Assembly: GCF_025527015.1 (NCBI RefSeq)
Contig: NZ_JAODIM010000043.1
Coordinates: 1,177,862-1,241,861 of the forward strand
Source of the DNA: Winslowiella arboricola
GTDB taxonomy: Bacteria > Pseudomonadota > Gammaproteobacteria > Enterobacterales > Enterobacteriaceae
Length of the DNA: 64,000 nt
Direction of reading: 5' to 3'
Shown: positions 46,850-55,210 of the stretch, in pieces
Numbering within the stretch: position 1 is the stretch's first letter
Layout: each line of letters starts with the position of its first letter
Notes under the pieces: model-generated
What the model saw: the letters and a program-made list of their open reading frames with translations, nothing else
Database searches by the model: none
Told to the model about the DNA's origin: nothing
Program-made: the position numbers and the translations under genes

Positions 46850-48820
46850 TTAAATCCCCGTAATTTTGAACAGGCCGATCTGGCCGATGCTAAGGTCAAA
46901 GCCTGAAAGTGACACAAAGACAGAAGTTACGCCTGCCGGGACAGTAAACCTCTGGCTATAAGTGCCAAAATCCGTTACAGCCTTCCAGAGCCTGATGCCC
47001 GCCAGAATATTACCGCCAGCGAATGGCGTTGCTGCGTAATGCACCCAGGCGTTATTAACCGTCTCTGTGCCAGCTTTAAATTTCATGCTGAATTCCATGA
47101 CGTCACCCGGCGTAACCGCAATTGTCTGGCTGCGGCTTGCCTGATTTGTTCCATTGGCGCTGACCAGATGAAGCACTGATCCTTTTACTGCAGCGTTACT
47201 TTCCAGCGTCACTACTCCAGCTGTGCCAACGTCCCAAGATTCCGGGACGTTAGTTGCGGAGGTGGTAATAAAAAGGGGGTTGGTAATCAAATTAGTGCTG
47301 GTTGCTGGCGTGGTATTGCTTTCAGCCATTCTTGGCGAAGTGCCACCAACCCAAAGGGACATCACATCAACAAGAGCCTGCCCCATTGCCTTCGCACCGA
47401 TAGCTGTAGGATGGGATGCGTCATAATTCCATCCTGAATACCATTCACCGGTCAAAGGATCAGTAGTTGCCTTGTGCATATCAACAAAGGGCAGGCTGTA
47501 TTTCTCCGCGTAAGCCCGAATCCACTCATTGAGCTTATAGCGCATGGTGTTTTGCGCATCAGTGTTGCCGCTTTGTGCTGACATAGAGCAGCACACAGGC
47601 GTGATACCAGCCTTGCGAAGCGTCAGGTAGATAGATGCCATCGATTTGATTGTCTGCTCATATGTGTAACTGTCAATCTGTACGATGTTGTTGCGCCCTG
47701 CCAGCACCACGCAAAATTTCGGCTTTGCCGCGACTGCTACCGGCACATGCGTTGCCAGTATCTGGTCAGCCCTGAACCCTCCGGTTGCTGAGATGCCCGT
47801 TTTGAGAATGCGCCCCTGACTTAGCATTTCTCCCCATACCGGCCATCCCTGCGCGCAGACCGCAGGAGCCTGATCGCGATTAGTGCTGTTGTAATCGTTC
47901 GATGTTGTCTCGGTGAAAGCCGTAATTGAGTCGCCGATAAAAAAGAAATCGTTTTTGATCTGTCCTATCTGCTGACTAAGTGGCAACCCCATATATTCCA
48001 TAGTGCCATCAAGAAGAACACCCTGAGAAACTCTGCCATTGGTGTCTGTTACGGAATATGCATATCTGGAGTTTTTCTTAGGGCTAAACACATTCAAGCC
48101 AATCGCCAGAGAAAGGTTAGTAACCAGTTTCTGTATAGTAGCCAAATTTGTGACTAATTCTGGAGAATTGAGTACTGAAATATCTAATGTTGCAAGGTAA
48201 GCCCCGCCGGGAGAATTAAGCTTCCCTGTATTATCAATATAAAGAGCTACCTTCCCTTTCCCGTCCAGTATCTCGAAAGGATATTTGGATTTTTTCTGGC
48301 TTTGCACTCCATTGGTTCGTCTGTCAACATCGTTAGCTAATATTTTCGTAGCTTCAACTAACGCCGTTCCTACCTGACTAGCTTTCTCAACAGCCTCTCC
48401 GTTATCATTTACATAATATCTAAATGATTCATTGCTATCTACTCCCTGAGCCACACGAAAACCATCACCACTTTGAGTTCCTGCTAAACCAGCTATTGTT
48501 CCAGTTGGGTCAGATTCAGTTATGTAATAAGTTTTTGCGTCGGCCATATTCTGCGCATTTTTCGCTGAAGACGCAGCGCTTTCTGCGGATTCCTTAGCAA
48601 TATTTGCATTTTCGGATGATAAAGCAACACTTATTCCCGCCTGTGTTGAATACTCACCAGCTTCAGAGGATGATTGTAATGCCTGCTCTGCATACTGCTT
48701 AGCCTCATCCGCATAAACAGGAGCTTTTAGAGCCTCGACAACTGCTTCTTTAGCTTGTGCGGCCGCGACTTCTGCCACAGATGCATATTTCTTTGCCTGT
48801 GTAGTATCTGACAGAGCCAT
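46850..48820 (-). CDS. Tail spike with SGNH/GDSL hydrolase domain
   Basis: Phage tail protein of 656 residues. The N-terminal 110 residues are an Ala/Glu/Ser-rich coiled coil (AAAQAKEAVVEALKAPVYAD), typical of fibre shafts. Around residues 295-475 lies an SGNH hydrolase: block I FFFIGDSITAF with the catalytic Ser, an Asn block VVLAGRNNIV, and block V DASHPTAIGAKAMGQAL with the catalytic Asp and His. The last 140 residues look like a beta-sandwich sugar-binding module (SWDVGTAGVVTLESNAAVKG). A likely task is removing acyl groups from host surface polysaccharide. Confidence 0.85.
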   Translation of the reverse strand: MALSDTTQAKKYASVAEVAAAQAKEAVVEALKAPVYADEAKQYAEQALQSSSEAGEYSTQAGISVALSSENANIAKESAESAASSAKNAQNMADAKTYYITESDPTGTIAGLAGTQSGDGFRVAQGVDSNESFRYYVNDNGEAVEKASQVGTALVEATKILANDVDRRTNGVQSQKKSKYPFEILDGKGKVALYIDNTGKLNSPGGAYLATLDISVLNSPELVTNLATIQKLVTNLSLAIGLNVFSPKKNSRYAYSVTDTNGRVSQGVLLDGTMEYMGLPLSQQIGQIKNDFFFIGDSITAFTETTSNDYNSTNRDQAPAVCAQGWPVWGEMLSQGRILKTGISATGGFRADQILATHVPVAVAAKPKFCVVLAGRNNIVQIDSYTYEQTIKSMASIYLTLRKAGITPVCCSMSAQSGNTDAQNTMRYKLNEWIRAYAEKYSLPFVDMHKATTDPLTGEWYSGWNYDASHPTAIGAKAMGQALVDVMSLWVGGTSPRMAESNTTPATSTNLITNPLFITTSATNVPESWDVGTAGVVTLESNAAVKGSVLHLVSANGTNQASRSQTIAVTPGDVMEFSMKFKAGTETVNNAWVHYAATPFAGGNILAGIRLWKAVTDFGTYSQRFTVPAGVTSVFVSLSGFDLSIGQIGLFKITGI

Positions 48821-48827
48821 TTTTACC

Positions 48828-50168
48828 TCAGTATTTTATGCAGTAAAGCATCGCGATGTTGCGAGGACGGGTTTCTGTTTCGCCTGTTGCATTAGTGGTG
48901 AATGAATGTGTGTGATCTGCTACTGAGGCAACAGTAATTGTGTGCGTGTGCGCGCCTGCGCTGGCAGCCGTACCGGAAACGGTATGCGTATGCGCGCCTG
49001 CGGAGGCGGTATTGTTGGTATAAGCCCCAAACAGCACATCATCCATAGAGAACCGGTTACCGCCGTAGCCTTGCGCCCACGCGGTGTATGCGTGGGTATG
49101 CGCGCCTGCACTGGCAGCCGTACCTGAAACAGTGTGCGTGTGGGCGCCCGCGCTTGCTGTGGTCGCTGTGTGGGTGTGTCCGCCGCCGCCATTGGTTGTG
49201 CCGGTGTGGATGTGTGACTGGATTGCGCCTTCCTGCGCAGATCCAAATACTCGACCAGTGTCTACACCTCGCCCACCATCCCCCCCCCGGACAAACTCAC
49301 CTCTCATATCTGGCAGGTTGAATGTAGTTAAACCATCACCTGCCCCGTATAGCGTACCTATTCTGGCAAATAGGCGGGCGTAGGTGATTCGGCTTACTGC
49401 ATCAGAGTTACATGCCAACCAGCCAGTCGGCGCCACATTCATCGCAAACGGCATAACTGCGCCGGTCATATCATTATTAGCGCTTAATGTCTCATCAGTG
49501 ATATTTGCACCGTCACAGTAAAGCCTTGAAACCATACCAGGCATGACGGTTACGCCTGAACCTGATGCGGTTTTACAGGTAATATTAAAGTTACCCGTAG
49601 TGTTGTTTTGAACGACCCATGATTTAACCCATGCAGGGAATAAAATATTGATATTCGCTGTCAATGTTCCATTCAGTGTAATTCTTTCTTTAGCAGCCTG
49701 AAGGGATGAAAGCGTTATGCTTGCATTGGTCAAGCCTGAAATAATTGTTGTGCCGTAATTATTAATCGGAACCCAGCCAGTTGATGCTCCAGATGATGAT
49801 TCAGGGGATGCCGAATTATCCTCAGAGAGATTCAACCACTGCCCCGTATATACAGAGCTTGGAATAATAGCACCTTTGGGGTAACCGCCGATTGCAGATG
49901 CAAATGAATTATTAAACGCATAAGTCATCCCAGCATTCTGCCACTGCTGCTGGAGCGTCACGGAGTAAAGAATACCATTCACATCTTTACCAGATGGCGG
50001 CTTACCTCCTGCGCTAATAGGTGTCATTGTTAAAGGGGGGAACCCACTTTCAAAAGTAGCAATGCCGCCAGCTAATGTTTCCGTTGTTGCATCAGTCGGA
50101 ATTGTATTTTTATTTCCACTAACACCAAAAGCTTTTGTAATTCTTGATGGGCTGTCCGATGAATTCAT
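48828..50168 (-). CDS. Tail fibre with collar domain and HxH repeats
   Basis: Protein of 446 residues. The C-terminal part has a phage tail-collar domain (PTGWLACNSDAVSRITYARL, TFNLPDMRGEFVRG) followed by repeated AGAHTHTVSGTAA units. In T4 gp12 and gp37 such HxH pairs hold iron ions along a three-stranded fibre, so the same is likely here. The protein ends RPRNIAMLYCIKY, the usual collar-fibre end. It lies between the DUF2612 baseplate gene and the tail spike. Confidence 0.88.
   Translation of the reverse strand: MNSSDSPSRITKAFGVSGNKNTIPTDATTETLAGGIATFESGFPPLTMTPISAGGKPPSGKDVNGILYSVTLQQQWQNAGMTYAFNNSFASAIGGYPKGAIIPSSVYTGQWLNLSEDNSASPESSSGASTGWVPINNYGTTIISGLTNASITLSSLQAAKERITLNGTLTANINILFPAWVKSWVVQNNTTGNFNITCKTASGSGVTVMPGMVSRLYCDGANITDETLSANNDMTGAVMPFAMNVAPTGWLACNSDAVSRITYARLFARIGTLYGAGDGLTTFNLPDMRGEFVRGGDGGRGVDTGRVFGSAQEGAIQSHIHTGTTNGGGGHTHTATTASAGAHTHTVSGTAASAGAHTHAYTAWAQGYGGNRFSMDDVLFGAYTNNTASAGAHTHTVSGTAASAGAHTHTITVASVADHTHSFTTNATGETETRPRNIAMLYCIKY
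48951..49160. repeat. HxH-coding imperfect repeats in the tail fibre gene
   Basis: Two near-copies of a segment encoding SAGAHTHTVSGTAASAGAHT lie about 145 bp apart, with shorter copies beside them. They are protein-coding repeats. Confidence 0.8.
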
Positions 50169-50171
50169 TTT

Positions 50172-50759
50172 TTATACCTGCTGGACGATGTTTACGGTCA
50201 CTCCGACCGGTGCCGGAAGCGCTCCAGAGCTTTGCACTATTGCAAGATCTGACTCGCTAAGTAGAAACTCGAATACATAGCTCATAACCATAGGCCCGTC
50301 GCTTCTCACGTAGCACCGCCCCCTGTCACCAAACATATAGCTAAGGAGCATGTTCAGGTTGGGGATTGTGCAATCAGAAATATTCGCTGCGGCCTTCATC
50401 ATTATTAATTTTCTGTAAACATCATTTGTCAGATTTACGGTAGATGTAAGGTTGTCGCCGCTATGAAAGGGAGCCTGGTTAAAAGGCTGTGGATCATCAA
50501 TTGTGGCAGGAGTCGATAAAGCCTCACTATAACCAAAAACGATTTTATTTTCAGTCAACGTCAACATTCTGCTTACGACTACAATCTTTCCCCATACATC
50601 CAGACCATAAGTGCCCGCAGTGTTAATGTTCCAAATCATGTCATAAAAATCATCAATAAACCCTTCAGCGCCAATAGCCTCATTAAATGAATAAATTATT
50701 GACTTCAGCTTTGGACTTTCTGCGTATTGCGTGAGGATGGTGTCAGCAACATTTATCAT
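50172..50759 (-). CDS. DUF2612 phage baseplate protein
   Basis: Protein of 195 residues with the DUF2612 opening: an N-terminal helix, then YGLDVWGKIVVVSR and LIMMKAAANISDCTIPNLNM. In contractile-tail clusters this gene follows gpJ and precedes the tail fibre, so it most likely joins baseplate wedge and fibre, as P2 gpI does. Its start overlaps the end of the gp47/J gene by 4 nt. Confidence 0.82.
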   Translation of the reverse strand: MINVADTILTQYAESPKLKSIIYSFNEAIGAEGFIDDFYDMIWNINTAGTYGLDVWGKIVVVSRMLTLTENKIVFGYSEALSTPATIDDPQPFNQAPFHSGDNLTSTVNLTNDVYRKLIMMKAAANISDCTIPNLNMLLSYMFGDRGRCYVRSDGPMVMSYVFEFLLSESDLAIVQSSGALPAPVGVTVNIVQQV

Positions 50760-51988
50760 GTTAACGTCACCTGTATGTTAGCCCTGTCAAGCGTAGGAAC
50801 CTCATCAATACCAAATGAGGCCGAGGTTAAATATGTCACACCATCTTTACTTAACGTAATGCCATAAATATCGACATTTTCAGGGTTAATTGAAGTAACC
50901 CCTGCGTAATAACGACCAGCATAAATCACTGACCCGATTCTTGCCCTTGTGCCACCATCTTCACCATTGAATGCTGCAATAACCGAATCTTTGACTTGAT
51001 CAACAATATCGCTTGGCATGAAATTATTGTCTGCAAGTTCGACTTTGACATGCAGGTTTATAGCAGTTGGCGTTTGCCATTTAATTTCGTAATCCGGGTA
51101 TGGCTGGACATAGTGATCTTCGTCGTAAACCGTGTAGCTGTTGTTTCCAACCATTGGCGGGCCGGGTGGGAGCTTCTGGAATATTGCATTTGCGATCTCT
51201 TCCTGCGTGCCACCATATACAGCCACATAGAGTGAATGAGCTGGTAAGGGAAAGTTAGTGAAGCCCTTATTTACTGTTTCAGCTGTGTTGTTCTGCGTCA
51301 CATAGGCATCAGTCACGCCAGACACTGCTAAAACATTCGCATAAATTGAACCCAGTTGATTTTTGGCGTTCCCGGCGACAGATTGCTTGCGCCGATACTC
51401 AAAATTTGCGCGCCCTTCAACTTCATTTCCTAACACTCCAGCGGTCTGGTTTGTGATGCCTGACCAGCCAGTAATAGCACGGTAAATGGTGTTTAATGCG
51501 CCAATAGGACAGGCGATGGCGCCCGTTGCCTGATTCTGGAAAACAACATTAACAGATCCGGTTGCCGGGATAGTCGCAGACGCAAGAGAGTAATACAGGA
51601 ACCCGCTGTCATCCTGAGCAATGCTGTTTGCCGGGATAATTGTGCCAACAAGCCCGGTGCAGGTTGCTGTTACCGTGGTTCCTATGGCCGGAATGCGATC
51701 AATAAAGTAAATTTGCCCGATGGCGTCTTGCATGCGGCCGGATGCGTAATCGGGGTTAACCTGATTAGCCAGGAGTGCGAGGCTATCGTTTTTGTCTGCA
51801 ATGATCGCCGTGTCACTCATGGCAATCTGACCCTGAGGAGTTGTCAGGCTTTTACTCATTCCGCCACCAGTGGCAACATCCAGATCGGAAAGCCGCCCGT
51901 TGAGGATATCTACCTCATCCGGCACAGAAACACCGATATCTGAAAACGTGACTGACGGAACGGCTGTGGTTACTGTTACTTCAGCCAT
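50756..51988 (-). CDS. Baseplate J/gp47 family protein
   Basis: Baseplate wedge protein of 410 residues. The gp47/J core is recognisable in the run of NTIYRAITGWSGITNQTAGV, GNEVEGRANFEYRRKQSVAG and NAKNQLGSIYANVLAVSGVT, where the new wedge element binds its neighbours. It lies between the gp25-like gene and DUF2612, the standard order. Confidence 0.9.
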   Translation of the reverse strand: MAEVTVTTAVPSVTFSDIGVSVPDEVDILNGRLSDLDVATGGGMSKSLTTPQGQIAMSDTAIIADKNDSLALLANQVNPDYASGRMQDAIGQIYFIDRIPAIGTTVTATCTGLVGTIIPANSIAQDDSGFLYYSLASATIPATGSVNVVFQNQATGAIACPIGALNTIYRAITGWSGITNQTAGVLGNEVEGRANFEYRRKQSVAGNAKNQLGSIYANVLAVSGVTDAYVTQNNTAETVNKGFTNFPLPAHSLYVAVYGGTQEEIANAIFQKLPPGPPMVGNNSYTVYDEDHYVQPYPDYEIKWQTPTAINLHVKVELADNNFMPSDIVDQVKDSVIAAFNGEDGGTRARIGSVIYAGRYYAGVTSINPENVDIYGITLSKDGVTYLTSASFGIDEVPTLDRANIQVTLT

Positions 51989-51996
51989 TATTTACC

Positions 51997-52356
51997 TCAG
52001 AATTGAACCGTGGATTGGATGCTGTTTGTGTCGGTGATGGTCATGACGCCAGACGCTGCCCGCGATTGCTTGCCAACCGTGACGGTGCAGAATGCGTCCT
52101 GAACGTATAGGAGCTTTTTAGCCTCAGACTGCATCTTTGTGTTGATTAGCTGGGTGCCCGGCCAGTGTCCGAGAATGCGTTCGTAATATGGGATGCCGAG
52201 AGTAGTGTCATACCAGGCTTCACCGAGGAACGTTGAGCAGGCGCAGGCGACGTCCTGAGCCACAGCAAAGGGGTTGCTGGTGATCGCAAGGTTTCCAGTG
52301 TCATCCAGCCCGATATCCCAGGCGTCTGTATTTAGCAATAGTGATTTGGTGAGCAT
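51997..52356 (-). CDS. GpW/gp25-like baseplate wedge protein
   Basis: Protein of 119 residues like P2 gpW/T4 gp25: it opens LTKSLLLNTDAWDIGLDDTG and has the conserved AQDVACACSTFLGEAWYDTT and PYYERILG. The ATG at 52356 follows GGAGTAAAT; a few extra codons upstream exist. It is separated from the spike gene by the two inserted cargo genes. Confidence 0.87.
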   Translation of the reverse strand: MLTKSLLLNTDAWDIGLDDTGNLAITSNPFAVAQDVACACSTFLGEAWYDTTLGIPYYERILGHWPGTQLINTKMQSEAKKLLYVQDAFCTVTVGKQSRAASGVMTITDTNSIQSTVQF

Positions 52357-52372
52357 ATTTACTCCGGGCAAT

Positions 52373-52394
52373 AAAAAACCCGCGCCATGGCGGG
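52373..52394 (-). terminator. Minus-strand terminator upstream of the gp25-like gene
   Basis: CCCGC/GCGGG stem; on the minus strand it is followed by six T. It lies between the inserted cargo pair and the gp25-like gene, so late transcription must read through it. Confidence 0.7.
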
Positions 52395-52575
52395 CTACTG
52401 ATCAAATATCAGGATTATTAATTCAGAGGTTTAGTGTTAAACCTTCTTTATCGACTCCAATAAATCTACATCTTCTAATGTGATCGTTGCTTGCCGATAA
52501 AAGAACAAAGCACATATGGTGCCTGACAACAACCATATTGCTTTTACCCGTTTAAGGAAGGAGCCACCAAACGTT

Positions 52576-52956
52576 ATGACTAAATCAGTTTTCACGATTC
52601 GCCTCTCTAAGTCTGTCGGCAAAGATATGATGCCTTATATAGAAAAAATCATTCCTCAAGAGTCAAGAAAAATGAGCGTCAGAGCGCTAACTTTTGATTC
52701 TGCATCTGGCGGAGGGAATGGAGATAACGTTATAGGTTATATCTTTGAATTTATACAAAACAAGGACGTATGTTATTCAGTTGCAGCTATCGTCATCGCA
52801 TGGATTCGGGCCAGAAATGGAAAAGGAATTTCTTTAAGAAAAGGCGATACAAGAGTCGACATTACGGGCCTGAATGAGAAAGAACTATATAAAATCCTTG
52901 ATGAAAAAGCTGTTACTGTTCATATAGACAGCTTTGACACCAACAAACCCACCTAA
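52576..52956 (+). CDS. Plus-strand cargo (moron) gene, EACC1-like small protein
   Basis: Protein of 126 residues on the strand opposite to the late operon. The second half, GYIFEFIQNKDVCYSVAAIV, then IAWIRARNGKGISLRKGDTR, then VDITGLNEKELYKILDEK, has the layout I recall for effector-associated component 1 (EACC1) and related small proteins: a helix, a W-I-R-A-R stretch, a basic strand and an LNEKE helix. The assignment is by eye. AGGAAGGAG lies about 14 nt before ATG 52576; a longer frame starts at 52516. Its stop codon lies in the loop of its own terminator. Confidence 0.65.
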   Translation: MTKSVFTIRLSKSVGKDMMPYIEKIIPQESRKMSVRALTFDSASGGGNGDNVIGYIFEFIQNKDVCYSVAAIVIAWIRARNGKGISLRKGDTRVDITGLNEKELYKILDEKAVTVHIDSFDTNKPT

Positions 52957-52971
52957 TGGTGGGTCTGTTTT
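52947..52971 (+). terminator. Terminator of the plus-strand cargo gene
   Basis: ACCCACC-TAAT-GGTGGGT followed by CTGTTTT; the loop contains the TAA stop codon of the gene at 52576. Confidence 0.85.
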
Positions 52972-53359
52972 ATGGATTGTAATTGCGAATGTAATTTTCT
53001 GGCTTTTTGAGGCAATCTTGTACAAGTGGCGAGATAACCATGCCGCTTGTATCCAAACTGGCTAATCTTTGAGTAATGCTATCTTTGATTTTTACATCCT
53101 CCACCCCTGCTTCGATCATGCTATCCACACCATAATCCGGGTAGCCCAATTCAGCGCCATGCTCCTTAGCGGCATCCCTGGCTTTTTGATAGGAAGATGT
53201 AGAACCGTTTAACTTAAACTTGGATGCTTTTGCTGCATATATTTCAGCTAATACACCGTGATCACACTTAATTGGGAGATCTGCGTCTGCTGCATGTAAT
53301 GCCGGCATGGCTGATACATACAAAATGACAGCCACAATTAACTTTGCTTTCTTCATCAC
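52970..53359 (-). CDS. Small secreted protein in the tail cluster
   Basis: Exported protein of 129 residues with a signal peptide (KAKLIVAVILYVSAMPALHA, cleavage about residue 23). The mature part is soluble with two cysteines (IKCDHG and VQDCLKKP) that may form a disulfide. No family is recognised. It overlaps the spike gene end by 4 nt and converges with the plus-strand cargo gene. A secreted product is odd among baseplate genes and suggests a lysogenic-conversion or exclusion role, which is inference. Confidence 0.7.
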   Translation of the reverse strand: MMKKAKLIVAVILYVSAMPALHAADADLPIKCDHGVLAEIYAAKASKFKLNGSTSSYQKARDAAKEHGAELGYPDYGVDSMIEAGVEDVKIKDSITQRLASLDTSGMVISPLVQDCLKKPENYIRNYNP

Positions 53360-54054
53360 TGTGGTCCTTGTGTGGTTGAGCTTCCTGATTCTACACCACC
53401 ATGAACATGTGTTGAAAGTTTAACCCCTTTGCCTGTCACTTCTCCCTGCGCAGTTATATTGCCTGCAAATTGGAAGTCGCCGGAGTAACTTCCTGCACCT
53501 TGGTTGACTGGACCATTTAACACAATGCTGGCAGCGTTTACAGTGAATGCCTGCTGAGCGTTAACTTCAACTGATGGCGCATGGATACTTACTAACAGTG
53601 GTGAAACTATATCAATGCCATCGTTTGAAAACTTAACGAACTGACTTGGTTCAGCGTTCAAAACCCCACCAAGATAAATCGCATCTGAGTAACTGTGTGT
53701 GCGGTTAGAGCCTGGAAGAGCTGAATCTTTGGTCTTTTTCACCGCAGTGATATCGCGATCGCACATGGCTATCAGCCCAATATCTCCAGCGATTGGTGGC
53801 ATCATAACCGCGCTTGCTCCGCGTTGTAGCCTCCACACCGGAACGCCGTGTATGGGTTCATTCGTGATTCGGTCGCCGTTGCCGGTAAACCCGTCAACTA
53901 TTGGCTTAACTGACACCACTTCACCATTATCGTCCGCCTTAGTAACAACAGCTAGCGTGATAAAGGCTTGCCCCATAAGGAACTGACGCATCAGGTGATT
54001 TTGTGCATTAGCGTCTGCTGTCGTGTCTTCCGGTCGAGTTGTGAAAAGATTCAT
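53356..54054 (-). CDS. Gp138-family membrane-puncturing spike protein
   Basis: Protein of 232 residues. The Gp138 N-terminal OB-like domain (VVTKADDNGEVVSVKPIVDG, then GVPVWRLQRGASAVMMPPIA) is followed by a beta-helical stem of short repeats and an apex segment ending LSTHVHGGVESGSSTTQGPQ, whose HVH can hold iron at the tip. It forms the trimeric tail needle. ATG 54054 overlaps the stop of the hub gene. Confidence 0.87.
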   Translation of the reverse strand: MNLFTTRPEDTTADANAQNHLMRQFLMGQAFITLAVVTKADDNGEVVSVKPIVDGFTGNGDRITNEPIHGVPVWRLQRGASAVMMPPIAGDIGLIAMCDRDITAVKKTKDSALPGSNRTHSYSDAIYLGGVLNAEPSQFVKFSNDGIDIVSPLLVSIHAPSVEVNAQQAFTVNAASIVLNGPVNQGAGSYSGDFQFAGNITAQGEVTGKGVKLSTHVHGGVESGSSTTQGPQ

Positions 54055-54908
54055 TATTGCCTCACTGTAAGCTGACCGATTGACGCATAAACTATGGTTG
54101 ACCATGGTCCGCCCTCGGTCCAGGAGGATAGATGATGGACCGCAGACTGGATGGTGTAAACGCCACTACCGTTTGGCAAGGACGTATCCAGTTGGATTTT
54201 CCTTCCGCGCAATATCAGATCGCTGTAAACGCATTGAAATGTTATTCCGGTACGAGTGAAAATTGGATAGCCGAGAAGCCCGGTTTCAGGAGAAATGAGT
54301 GGAACTGTGTCATCAACATTGCCAGCTTGCGGCCAGATATAGATGGCCCCCAGCCTGAAGTCGATGTTTATTCCGGCCAATTCGGCAACCTGATGAATCT
54401 GAGAAATTGGATCGCCCACGAAATAGGGGTTTTCTACTTTCTCGCTTACACCGTTATTAACTACCACATAACCGATGGATGCAGCGATTGACTGGATGAT
54501 TTCCGCCACACTTGCGATGCCTTCACGACTGAAAGGCGGGGCCGTGATCGACTGGTCAAATCCTGTAGAGAATGCACTGATAATGAGAGGTGCATCCGGC
54601 ATCTGATTGAGATCTGAAAAACAGCTCGTAATTGAACCAATAAATATGGGCTTGTCATCCGCCCATACTTTCATCATGTGCTGCTTCGATCCGTTGTACT
54701 GAATTCCCTTGTAGCTGAGCGACGCCATATTATCTATGCTGAGTCCGTAAATCTTGCACTCAGTGTTTGTTCCTGCAATGCCGCCGTAAGCTCCTATTTC
54801 AATCTCTGCCTTAAAATTATCCAACGTCAGCGTGTCGTTGCCAGATTTATCAAAACTTCCCTCTTTAAGGGTAAACTGGAATTTAAGCATTCGTTTTTTA
54901 TAGGTCAT
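54054..54908 (-). CDS. Phage baseplate hub protein
   Basis: Protein of 284 residues lying between the plug protein and the spike, the place of the hub (P2 gpD/T4 gp27-like). Segments GTNTECKIYGLSIDNMASLS and SVAEIIQSIAASIGY, followed by QIHQVAELAGINIDFRLGAI, fit the hub fold of small myoviruses. Start and stop overlap both neighbours by a few bases. Confidence 0.75.
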   Translation of the reverse strand: MTYKKRMLKFQFTLKEGSFDKSGNDTLTLDNFKAEIEIGAYGGIAGTNTECKIYGLSIDNMASLSYKGIQYNGSKQHMMKVWADDKPIFIGSITSCFSDLNQMPDAPLIISAFSTGFDQSITAPPFSREGIASVAEIIQSIAASIGYVVVNNGVSEKVENPYFVGDPISQIHQVAELAGINIDFRLGAIYIWPQAGNVDDTVPLISPETGLLGYPIFTRTGITFQCVYSDLILRGRKIQLDTSLPNGSGVYTIQSAVHHLSSWTEGGPWSTIVYASIGQLTVRQ

Positions 54909-55210
54909 ACAGCCATCTCTTCAGCAGTTGCGTAGAACAGCTTGAAACGGCTTCCAAGCTCGTCATAGACAGGATCTAAGCTTCCTTTAGTGTCAGCGAA
55001 GAAAAGCTCACCGTTAAATTTAAGATATGGATAACGGATAATCTTGTTGCAATTAAGACAAAGGACGCCCTGAGCTATCCACAAATTATCTATACCGATA
55101 TCCATGTAAAGCCCTGTAGACCTCTGCACAATACGTAGAGTTATCGCCTGACCGTCAAGAGTAATGCTGACCTCCTGAGCCTTCCATGGTTTTAATGAGA
55201 TATTTTGCAT
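54905..55210 (-). CDS. Baseplate plug-like protein
   Basis: Protein of 101 residues opening MQNISLKPWKAQEVSITLDG, with two cysteines in LCLNCNKIIRYPY. Small proteins of this form lie between tape measure/baseplate and hub genes in such phages and are called baseplate plug proteins. The call is mostly positional. Confidence 0.6.
   Translation of the reverse strand: MQNISLKPWKAQEVSITLDGQAITLRIVQRSTGLYMDIGIDNLWIAQGVLCLNCNKIIRYPYLKFNGELFFADTKGSLDPVYDELGSRFKLFYATAEEMAV

Noticed and set aside
48951..49160. Spaced repeats that might suggest a CRISPR array
   Set aside because: The repeats are in frame in the collar fibre gene and encode HTHT motifs; spacing is unequal and repeats are degenerate.
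52437..52622. 61-codon minus-strand frame overlapping the start of the plus-strand cargo gene
   Set aside because: No ribosome site, overlaps the better supported gene, and no recognisable domain.
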